From assembly GCA_017548245.1 (NCBI GenBank), contig JAFYMU010000009.1, positions 1 to 6,798 on the forward strand: DNA of 6,798 nucleotides. The letters are read 5' to 3'. The translations under genes were made by a program, and so were the position numbers. The notes under the pieces were generated by a model that was not told the DNA's origin, did not search any database, and was given only the letters and a program-made list of their open reading frames with translations. This document shows, in pieces, positions 1-5,210 of this stretch (the first letter of the stretch is position 1; every line of letters starts with the position of its first letter). The stretch comes from Kiritimatiellia bacterium (lineage in GTDB: Bacteria; Verrucomicrobiota; Kiritimatiellia; RFP12; DVOR01).

Positions 1-465
1 ATAGACCGGATTCAAGGGCGAAACATAGGCGCGGTCGCCGATAAAGTGCACCGTTCCCACCACGTCACGCACCGAGGTGGCTTCAATGGTCTTAATCACG
101 CCCACGGGGTCTGAACGGTCACCCTTGCGGTAGGTCACCGTCACACGGTCACCATGGATTGCACGGCCGACATCGTAGCTTTCAACGAAGACCTGCTGTC
201 CCGTTTCCTCATTCGTTACGATGCCTGCGCCACTGCGCGTCAATCGCAACACACCGGTCATCGAACCGACACCCGTGCCTGCGCGATAGTAACCGCGACG
301 CTTCTCAATCAATTCACCACTGCGCACCATCTCTCGCAATAAGGCGGGGAGACGTTTGGCAGTTTTTCCACGCAACCCCAACGTTTTGATAATCGCTGGT
401 ACACAGAAAACCGTTTCAGGTTCACTCTGAAACAAATAACGTATGGCTTGTTCTTCAATGTTCAT
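1..465 (-). CDS. rnr: RNase R-type 3'-5' exoribonuclease, N-terminal part (3' end beyond the window)
   Basis: The 155 visible codons run from an ATG at 465 off the left edge. Residues 1-62 look like the winged-helix domain that opens RNase R proteins (CVPAIIKTLGL near 21-31, LLREMVRSGELIEKRRGYY near 42-60). Residues about 66-115 look like the first cold-shock/OB domain, with GIVTNEETGQQVFVE and the typical HGDRV at 104-108. A second OB-like strand begins near 137 (GTVHFIGDRAYVSPLNP). The family degrades structured RNA processively from the 3' end in the cytoplasm; the catalytic RNB domain with its metal-binding Asp residues lies outside the window. The start is well fixed, because an in-frame TAA lies four codons upstream and no other ATG occurs before residue 46. 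There is no Shine-Dalgarno sequence, and a perfect TATAAT sits 8 nt before the ATG. The gene is divergent from infA. The wider RNase II/R family is certain; RNase R is preferred over RNase II because of the winged helix. Confidence 0.88.
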   Translation of the reverse strand, partial: MNIEEQAIRYLFQSEPETVFCVPAIIKTLGLRGKTAKRLPALLREMVRSGELIEKRRGYYRAGTGVGSMTGVLRLTRSGAGIVTNEETGQQVFVESYDVGRAIHGDRVTVTYRKGDRSDPVGVIKTIEATSVRDVVGTVHFIGDRAYVSPLNPVY

Positions 466-473
466 ATCCGTAC

Positions 474-482
474 ATTATAACA
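474..482 (-). promoter_or_regulatory. Predicted promoter of rnr: extended -10 TGTTATAAT
   Basis: Read on the minus strand, a perfect TATAAT (479-474) is preceded directly by TGT (482-480), an extended -10 of the TGn type. No good -35 is visible 16-18 bp upstream. With the usual 6-8 nt between the -10 element and the start site, transcription would begin at about 466-468, on or next to the ATG at 465, which implies a leaderless or nearly leaderless mRNA. Confidence 0.6.
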
Positions 483-540
483 AAGGAACGCGGGATGGGG
501 AAACGAAAAATGCGAATCCGCGCCGATGAAGTCGCAGAAA

Positions 541-577
541 GGGAGGGCGCGAGGGGTGTTTTGGGGGTAAAAAAGGG
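541..577 (+). other. G-rich tract matching a G-quadruplex motif
   Basis: Guanine runs lie at 541-543, 545-547, 553-556 and 563-567, separated by loops of 1, 5 and 6 nt, with a fifth run at 575-577. This fits the standard G3+N1-7 pattern. It lies in the intergenic region between rnr and infA, upstream of both predicted promoters. Folding is inferred from the pattern alone. Confidence 0.5.
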
Positions 578-629
578 CAGGAGAGTGACGATTTGGGGCG
601 GAATAATGCCCATCGGTGTATGAAAAAAG

Positions 630-659
630 TTGCAGAAAAGTGATAAAGCGTGATATTCT
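630..659 (+). promoter_or_regulatory. Predicted promoter of the infA operon
   Basis: A TTGCAG (630-635) is followed after 18 bp by TATTCT (654-659). A TGA (651-653) directly before the -10 hexamer gives an extended -10 element. The -35 matches the sigma-70 consensus only in its TTG, and the -10 at four of six positions. Transcription would start near 666, giving a leader of about 70 nt before the infA ATG. It is the best candidate in the divergent region, but the call rests on motif matching alone. Confidence 0.45.
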
Positions 660-671
660 ATAGAGATATTT

Positions 672-710
672 CATTTGGCAAGTTGGATTTTGCAATCCAG
701 TTGACCAATG
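672..710 (+). promoter_or_regulatory. Two-tier stem-loop in the infA leader
   Basis: An inner hairpin pairs TGGATT (684-689) with AATCCA (694-699) around the tetraloop TTGC. Around it, CATTTGG (672-678) pairs with CCAATG (705-710), with one bulged T. The structure begins a few bases after the predicted transcription start and ends about 15 nt before the infA ribosome binding site. There is no U-run after it, so it is not an intrinsic terminator. A role in mRNA stability or translational control is inferred only. Confidence 0.4.
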
Positions 711-737
711 TTGAAGACTCCAGCAAAGGAATGAATA

Positions 738-959
738 ATGGCAAGTGATGATGCAATTGAAGTCAATGGCGTAGTGGTGAAGGTGCTTCCTGCCACGATG
801 TATCGCGTTCGTTTGGAGAATGGCCACGAAGTGTTGGCGCACATCTCTGGCAAAATGCGTAAGTTCTTCATTAAGATTGCCACGGGCGATAAAGTGACGC
901 TCGAGATTTCTCCCTACGATTTGACCAAGGGACGCATTATCTACCGTCATAAGGCGTAA
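738..959 (+). CDS. infA: Translation initiation factor IF-1
   Basis: This 73-residue protein matches IF-1 along its whole length, as a single S1-like OB fold. IF-1 binds the ribosomal A site on the 30S subunit and, with IF-2 and IF-3, promotes correct start-site selection. Signature stretches are [12 protein letters not shown] (6-17), [20 protein letters not shown] (22-41), ITGDKV-like [14 protein letters not shown] (48-61) and the terminal [13 protein letters not shown] ribosome binding site AAAGGA lies just upstream, with about 8 nt to the ATG. It is the first gene of a plus-strand unit; its stop is only 4 nt before the TTG start of the next gene. Ribosomal protein and secY genes, frequent neighbours of infA elsewhere, are absent here. 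Confidence 0.97.
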   Translation: MASDDAIEVNGVVVKVLPATMYRVRLENGHEVLAHISGKMRKFFIKIATGDKVTLEISPYDLTKGRIIYRHKA

Positions 960-963
960 TTCG

Positions 964-2871
964 TTGCGTATTCTCTTTGCTCTTTTCTGTTTTTGTTTTG
1001 CCTTTACGTTGAGGGCAACAGCGATTGCTGTTGTCCATGCGGAGCTTTCGGTTCCAGAGGCAGAACGCCGTTTTGCAAAGTCCTTAGCCACCCATGTCCA
1101 ACGTTGGTACGATGAGGCTGGGGTGAAGACGGCCTTGATTCCCGATAAGACGCTCACCGCCTCCTCGCCGTACAAATTGGTCATCTTGGTGGACTGCTAC
1201 CAGCCGCCCGCCTCGGTGGTCTCCACGGTGAAAGCGTTGTTAAAACGCGGTACGCGCTTTGTGGTCTGCTATTCGGCTTCGCCTGAATTGGCGGCGCTCT
1301 TCGGTTTGAAACCCGGCAGCTACGTACGAAGCGATGATGGCGCGTGGAGTTCGATGTCCTTTGGCGCCGATAAACCCCAGGGCGCGCCCGTCACCATCTT
1401 GCAGACCAGTACGAATCTCTTTACGGTGCTGCCCACGCAAAAGGAGACGCGTTCCGTCGCGTGGTGGTGCAATCGTGCAGGGAAGCGAACCGAAACGGCG
1501 TGGTGGCGAACGGCTCAGGGTTCCTATTGGATGACCCATGTCCTCTCGGGCGATGGGGATGAAACAGGAAAGCAGCGTTTATTGCTCTCAATTGCCGCGG
1601 AATCGGTTCCTGATGTGTGGAACCAAGCCGCGCGTCACTGTTTTAACCAGGCCTTGATTGCCATTAAGGATGGCTCCTTCTTGAAGCGCACTTGGAGCTT
1701 GCCAAAGACCTCCGAACGTCGTAAGCAGTTGGATAAGCTCTTCGAGTTGATTCGCCAAATGCAGATTAAGACGCAGCGTTTGGTTGAGGCACGCGCCGGT
1801 TACGAGGCCTATCAGAGTGCCCGTGATTTGCAGGATGTCATTGCGCGTGCGTATGGCATGACCTTTTGGAGCCGCCCTGGCGAAATCATCGGGGTGTGGG
1901 ATCATTCGGGACGCGGCCTCTATCCCGGCAACTGGGAAAAGACGGCAAAGCTATTGGCCCTCGCGGGTGTAACCGATGTCTATGTGAATGTCGCGGGTGC
2001 GGCATTTGCCCTCTATCCCTCTTCTGTTTTACCGCAACGTACCCCTGGAAACGCCCTCGCTGAGGCGGTTGCTGCGTGTAAAAAACATGGCCTTCGCGTC
2101 CATGCGTGGATGTTGTGTTATTCGTGCAGTAGCCCTGCCAAGGGGGCTGTGGATGCCTTTAAGAAAAAGGGGTGGACGCTTCAGGATGCGAAGGGGGCTG
2201 ACCTCAATTGGTTGGATCCCACCCATCCTGATGTGCGCGATTATCTCACCGACGCCGTGATTGAAATGGCCGCAAGCGGTGTGGATGGCATTCATTTGGA
2301 CTTTATCCGGTTTCCCGATTTACCCTCCTCGTTGGGCCCACGCGTTCGTGCGCGCTTTGAGGCGGCTCGTGGTAAGGCCTCGAATTGGCCGAAGTGCATT
2401 ACCGAAGCCAATGGCGCACGCCGTCAAGAGTTTTTGCGTTGGCGTGAGGAACAGGTGGCCAATACCGTGCAGACGATTCGTTCGCAATTGCGTACCAAGG
2501 CTCCGAATGTCCAACTCTCTGCCGCGGTCTTTGGCAAGTATCCAGCCTGCGCTGATAGCGTTGGACAAAACTGGATTTCGTGGTTGCGCACGGGTCTCAT
2601 TGACTATGCCATGCCGATGAACTACACCGAAAATATGGAAGCGCTCAACGATTGGTTGGGTACTCAGACCGCTGATGCACGCTTGGCTTCCAAGATTGTG
2701 AGTGGTATTGGTGTGACGGCCGCTGAAAGTCGTTTGGGTCCCATTGAGGTCTTGCGTCAAGTTGAGGCAGCACGCTTGAAGAAGTGCAAGGGCTTTGCCT
2801 TGTTTGACTTGGATGAAACCCTGCGCCAGCGCATTTTACCGGTTCTTTCTGTTGGAGTAACAAAACAATGA
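964..2871 (+). CDS. Secreted glycoside-hydrolase-like protein, GHL10/DUF187 family, with an unassigned N-terminal domain
   Basis: This 635-residue protein starts at a TTG codon preceded by AAGGCG (951-956), which overlaps the end of infA. Residues 1-20 or 1-26 form a signal peptide: Arg2, a hydrophobic core LFALFCFCFAF, then A-x-A-type sites ATA (18-20) or VHA (24-26). The protein should therefore act in the periplasm or outside the cell. Residues about 30-230 form an alpha/beta domain with strands VILVDC and FVVCYSAS, loosely like the GATase1-type domains found beside sugar hydrolases. Residues about 250-300 are helical and charged. Residues about 305-620 resemble the GHL10 TIM barrel (B. 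subtilis YngK type): WDHSGRGLY, LRVHAWM (377-383), WLDPTHPDVRDYL (416-428), the hallmark DGIHLDFIRFP (441-451) and DYAMPMNY (547-554). Asp446 in HLDF is a plausible catalytic or substrate-contacting acid. The family is thought to act on glycans, but the substrate is not known from sequence. The stop overlaps the next start. Confidence 0.85.
   Translation: MRILFALFCFCFAFTLRATAIAVVHAELSVPEAERRFAKSLATHVQRWYDEAGVKTALIPDKTLTASSPYKLVILVDCYQPPASVVSTVKALLKRGTRFVVCYSASPELAALFGLKPGSYVRSDDGAWSSMSFGADKPQGAPVTILQTSTNLFTVLPTQKETRSVAWWCNRAGKRTETAWWRTAQGSYWMTHVLSGDGDETGKQRLLLSIAAESVPDVWNQAARHCFNQALIAIKDGSFLKRTWSLPKTSERRKQLDKLFELIRQMQIKTQRLVEARAGYEAYQSARDLQDVIARAYGMTFWSRPGEIIGVWDHSGRGLYPGNWEKTAKLLALAGVTDVYVNVAGAAFALYPSSVLPQRTPGNALAEAVAACKKHGLRVHAWMLCYSCSSPAKGAVDAFKKKGWTLQDAKGADLNWLDPTHPDVRDYLTDAVIEMAASGVDGIHLDFIRFPDLPSSLGPRVRARFEAARGKASNWPKCITEANGARRQEFLRWREEQVANTVQTIRSQLRTKAPNVQLSAAVFGKYPACADSVGQNWISWLRTGLIDYAMPMNYTENMEALNDWLGTQTADARLASKIVSGIGVTAAESRLGPIEVLRQVEAARLKKCKGFALFDLDETLRQRILPVLSVGVTKQ
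2852..2857 (+). promoter_or_regulatory. Ribosome binding site inside the preceding gene
   Basis: TTGGAG lies 10 nt before the ATG at 2868, within the last codons of the GHL10-like gene. Together with the ATGA overlap (2868-2871) it fixes the start of the small downstream gene and suggests translational coupling. Confidence 0.6.
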
Positions 2872-3287
2872 GTTTCGACTCGCTCTTTAAGGATGCACGT
2901 GCGGTTGCAACGGCTTGGTTGACGGCTTGCACCCATCACGAACCCTTTGCAGATGCCCCTGGCTACGTGGCTTGGACCTATTCGCGCGACGCACGCCACA
3001 ATGGCACCTTGGAATTGATTGACGATCCCGAACTCTCGCAGGGGCGCAACCGTTTTGCTGTCTCCGTGGCCTTGGAATTGCCGCCGGTGCGTTCGGTTGA
3101 AGATGCCTTGGTGCTCTTTAATTTGGCAGATTGGTTGGATGGAATCACCGTGGTCACCAAGGAATTTGGCGCAGAGGGTGCCTTGATGTTGCAGAAGAAG
3201 GGTGCTTTGGCTGATTTCTCTGAAGCCACGTTGAATGCCGTCTTCCGTGACCTCGCCGAAGCCAAAAAGTACTTTGAAGAACTCTAA
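2868..3287 (+). CDS. Small cytoplasmic protein of unknown function, possibly with a YbjN / type III chaperone-like fold
   Basis: I do not recognise a named family for this 139-residue protein. It has no signal peptide or membrane segment. The apparent secondary-structure order is helix (4-21), strands around 32-39, 46-52 and 61-71, helix (77-90, VEDALVLFNLADWL), strands ITVVTKEF (93-100) and EGALMLQKK (103-111), and a long terminal helix (118-139). This helix-3 strands-helix-2 strands-helix order resembles YbjN and type III secretion chaperones, small alpha/beta proteins that bind partner proteins; that is inference from predicted structure only. The start ATG shares bases with the stop of the preceding gene (ATGA) and has TTGGAG 10 nt upstream, so it is probably translationally coupled. 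It is the last gene before a strong terminator. The precise coupling and uniform codon use argue that it is a real gene. Confidence 0.75.
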   Translation: MSFDSLFKDARAVATAWLTACTHHEPFADAPGYVAWTYSRDARHNGTLELIDDPELSQGRNRFAVSVALELPPVRSVEDALVLFNLADWLDGITVVTKEFGAEGALMLQKKGALADFSEATLNAVFRDLAEAKKYFEEL

Positions 3288-3315
3288 TTCAGCGTTCTTT
3301 CAACGTAGACAAAAC

Positions 3316-3345
3316 AAAAAAGGCATCCAATCGGATGCCTTTTTT
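3316..3345. terminator. Bidirectional rho-independent terminator
   Basis: GGCATCC (3322-3328) pairs perfectly with GGATGCC (3333-3339) around the loop AATC. Six A's precede the stem and six T's follow it, so the hairpin has a U-run on either strand. It lies about 30 nt past the stop of the 139-residue gene on the plus strand and about 35 nt past the nadA stop on the minus strand. It therefore serves both converging operons. Confidence 0.93.
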
Positions 3346-3379
3346 GTTGTCTTGCGGGGTTATTGTCTTAGGGGTGCGT

Positions 3380-4426
3380 TTAGAGGGCCAGCATGCGTTC
3401 AACGCAAGCGCGGGCATCTAAGACGAGTTCGTCGGGAACCGTGACGCGGCAGGTCTCGTCCCACGTTTCCAAGACGTGCAAGATTTGTTCGAGGGTGGTC
3501 AAGCCCATGTCCACGCACTGGATGGGACGCAAGGAGTAGATTTTGCGGCCGGGCAACTGCTTGAGGCGGCTGACCAAGTGCTCTTCGGTTCCCACAATGA
3601 AGGCGCGGTCAAGGTCGGCACGATGAATGGCATCGATGATGTTCTTCGTCGAACCCGTTTGGTCGGCCAATGCGGCCACCGGACTCGGGGCTTCAGGGTG
3701 GATCAAGAGTTCGGCTTCGGGGTGGGCGGCACGTGCAGCCATCACATCACCCGTGGTGTAGCTCGCGTGAATCGGGCAGCAACCATCCCAAGCAATCAAG
3801 CGTGCCGAACGCATCTGCTCATCGGTCAAACCGCCATTCGGCAGGTCGCGATGCCAGACTGCCACCGCATCGGCTGGATAACCGAGTTCGCGCATAATGT
3901 TGGTGCAGAGGTGTTGGTCTGGGGCAAAGAGGATGCGATGACCCAAGTCCAAGAAGTGTTTGACCACGTGGTGACCATTACCCGAGGTGCAGGCCGAACC
4001 CCCATGCTTGCCACAGACCGCCTTCACTTCGGCATTCGAGTTGACGTAGACAATCGGGGTCAACGGTACTTCAGGGAGGGCGGCTTGCAAGGTCTGCCAA
4101 GCGGCTTCAAGCCCCTTGCCATCAGCCATATCAGCCATCGGGCAACCTGCATCAGGTGCGGGTTGCCACACGCTACGACCATTGGCGCGACCGGTTTCAT
4201 CGCGAACCAAAATGTCGGCTGTCTCAGCCATAAAGCGCACGCCACAGAAGACAATGCGTTCGGCATTCGAACGTGCGGCCAAACGGGAGAGTTCCAACGA
4301 GTCGCCCACCGCATCGCAGCACGAGACAACGCTAGAGTCTTGGTAGTGGTGGCCGAGCATTAACAAACGGTCACCCCACGCTTCACGAATGGCGGCAATC
4401 TTTTCCAAAAGAGCGTCTGGGTTCAT
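3380..4426 (-). CDS. nadA: Quinolinate synthase
   Basis: NadA condenses iminoaspartate with dihydroxyacetone phosphate to give quinolinate in NAD synthesis, using a [4Fe-4S] cluster in the cytoplasm. The 348 residues show the three homologous domains of the family: MLGHHYQD (23-30) and GDSLELSRLA (41-50); then IVFCGVRFMAETADIL (58-73), PDAGCPMADM (91-100) and YVNSNAEVKA (127-136); then FAPDQHL (167-173), IAWDGCCPIH (211-220), IHPEAPSPV (242-250) and GSTKNII (258-264). The three cluster ligands are probably Cys95 (DAGCP), Cys217 (GCC) and Cys304 (PIQC). The HGGSACTSGN stretch (141-150) is typical of the short NadA subtype. HPE is followed by Ala, where some relatives have Cys; that Cys is also absent in E. 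coli NadA, so activity is not in doubt. The ATG overlaps the tsaE stop (ATGA) and GAGGAA lies 5 nt upstream. No nadB or nadC lies in the window. Confidence 0.96.
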   Translation of the reverse strand: MNPDALLEKIAAIREAWGDRLLMLGHHYQDSSVVSCCDAVGDSLELSRLAARSNAERIVFCGVRFMAETADILVRDETGRANGRSVWQPAPDAGCPMADMADGKGLEAAWQTLQAALPEVPLTPIVYVNSNAEVKAVCGKHGGSACTSGNGHHVVKHFLDLGHRILFAPDQHLCTNIMRELGYPADAVAVWHRDLPNGGLTDEQMRSARLIAWDGCCPIHASYTTGDVMAARAAHPEAELLIHPEAPSPVAALADQTGSTKNIIDAIHRADLDRAFIVGTEEHLVSRLKQLPGRKIYSLRPIQCVDMGLTTLEQILHVLETWDETCRVTVPDELVLDARACVERMLAL

Positions 4427-4869
4427 ACCTGTTCCTCGGAGAGTTCGGCGTGGCGAATCCCCTCATCATTCAACGTTAACTTCAAATGTAAGCGCGTCGG
4501 CACTTCAAGGTCTAAGACTTCAGCGGCTTTTTCGGGCCATTCCATCACGAGGCGAGCCCCGTTTTCAAGGGCATCTTCAAAGCCGAGATCGTAGAGACCA
4601 TAGGGTGTCGCGAGACGGTAGAGGTCGTAGTGGACCAATTTGCCGCCCGTCGGCATCGGATATTCATTGGCGAGCGTAAAGGTGGGACTTGTGACGGTGC
4701 GGGTAATCCCAAAGACACGTGCAAGGGCTTGCACAAAGGTGGTCTTTCCTGCGCCGAGGTCTCCCGATAGCAAGAGCACACTGCCAGGTTTGAGCAGTGT
4801 GCTAATCGCTACAGCCAATTGGGCCGTATCCTCAAGGGAGGCTAACGAACAAGTGTATGGAAGCGTCAT
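4423..4869 (-). CDS. tsaE: tRNA threonylcarbamoyladenosine (t6A) biosynthesis ATPase TsaE
   Basis: TsaE is the small P-loop ATPase that works with TsaB and TsaD to place t6A at position 37 of tRNAs reading ANN codons. The 148 residues hold the Walker A motif GDLGAGKTT (36-44), the switch-like SPTFTLANEY (61-70), the family signature HYDLYRL (80-86), GFEDALENGARLVMEWPE (96-113) with the Walker B-like acidic strand, and a C-terminal strand region. I place the start at ATG 4869, 2 nt after the stop of the NifU-like gene. The frame stays open upstream to 4974, but that extension would overlap the NifU-like gene almost entirely and its residues are not TsaE-like. There is no clear ribosome binding site, so translation is probably coupled to the upstream gene. 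The stop overlaps the nadA start by 4 nt. Confidence 0.95.
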   Translation of the reverse strand: MTLPYTCSLASLEDTAQLAVAISTLLKPGSVLLLSGDLGAGKTTFVQALARVFGITRTVTSPTFTLANEYPMPTGGKLVHYDLYRLATPYGLYDLGFEDALENGARLVMEWPEKAAEVLDLEVPTRLHLKLTLNDEGIRHAELSEEQV

Positions 4870-4871
4870 GC

Positions 4872-5102
4872 TTACATCACGCGTTCGACCGTGATTTCGG
4901 GGTCGAGTTCTTCGCGCAAAACGCGTTCGATACCGCTCTTCAACGTCATCATGGCGTGCGGGCAGCAACCGCAAGCACCGCGCAAACGCAAATGGACGGT
5001 CTTGTTTTCAATATCCACCAATTCCAAATCGCCGCCATCTGCCTGAAGCATGCCACGGAGGGTTTCAAGTTTAGCAGCAATCTGTTCGTTCAAATTCGTC
5101 AT
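4872..5102 (-). CDS. NifU C-terminal-domain Fe-S cluster scaffold/carrier protein
   Basis: This 76-residue protein is a stand-alone NifU C-terminal (Nfu-type) domain, which binds a [4Fe-4S] cluster, usually between two subunits, and hands it to apo-enzymes. The signature is complete: LRGMLQADGGDLELVDIE (15-32), VHLRLRGACGCCPHAMMTLK (36-55) and IERVLREELDPEI (58-70). The cluster cysteines are Cys44 and Cys47 of the CxxC motif; Cys46 between them is an extra cysteine where relatives commonly have Ser. I choose ATG 5102 because AAAGGA (5112-5117) lies 9 nt upstream and a promoter precedes it. An open extension to 5204 would run across that promoter and is Lys/Pro-rich without family similarity. 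It leads a three-gene unit with tsaE and nadA, and NadA is itself a [4Fe-4S] enzyme and so a likely client. Rather close to both NfuA-type and NifU-type names, so no symbol is given. Confidence 0.93.
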   Translation of the reverse strand: MTNLNEQIAAKLETLRGMLQADGGDLELVDIENKTVHLRLRGACGCCPHAMMTLKSGIERVLREELDPEITVERVM

Positions 5103-5130
5103 AACAATCAATCCTTTCGATAACTTCACT

Positions 5131-5139
5131 AGTATACCA
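5131..5139 (-). promoter_or_regulatory. Predicted promoter of the nifU-like/tsaE/nadA operon: extended -10 TGGTATACT
   Basis: On the minus strand, TATACT (5136-5131) matches the sigma-70 -10 consensus at five of six positions and is preceded directly by TGG (5139-5137), an extended -10. The -35 region is C-rich and poor; a T/A-rich stretch fills the spacer. The start site would be near 5124, leaving a leader of about 20 nt that contains the AAAGGA ribosome binding site (5112-5117). Confidence 0.6.
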
Positions 5140-5210
5140 TAAAATAAAAAGGGCGGGGGTCGTTGGGAATGCTTTTTTGCGGGCTTTTGTTGGAGAAAAC
5201 GCAATCCGCA

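Noticed and set aside
462..1184. Minus-strand open frame of 240 codons spanning the rnr/infA region
   Set aside because: It crosses infA and the start of the GHL10-like gene in antisense, and its product shows no family features.
3799..3801. Loss of a cluster ligand in NadA, because HPEC of some relatives reads HPEA
   Set aside because: E. coli NadA also lacks Cys at that point (HPES). The three expected ligand cysteines, 95, 217 and 304, are present.
3476..4363. Long open frame of 295 codons on the plus strand opposite nadA
   Set aside because: It is wholly antisense to a clearly recognised nadA, has no recognisable motifs or good ribosome binding site, and is explained by the codon use of nadA.
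4870..4974. N-terminal extension of TsaE to ATG 4974
   Set aside because: It would overlap the NifU-like gene by about 100 nt, and the added residues are Arg-rich and not TsaE-like. The start at 4869 fits the family.
5103..5204. N-terminal extension of the NifU-like protein to 5204
   Set aside because: It would run across the predicted promoter and the ribosome binding site of the shorter form, and shows no similarity to the family.
5140..5210. Possible terminator after xerC
   Set aside because: Only a weak, interrupted pairing of TTTT with AAAA is seen, and no stable hairpin is followed by a U-run. Readthrough into the NifU-like gene is possible.
5103..5210. A dif site beside the Xer gene
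   Set aside because: No 28-bp sequence with two inverted 11-bp arms was seen here or elsewhere in the window, and dif need not lie next to its recombinase.
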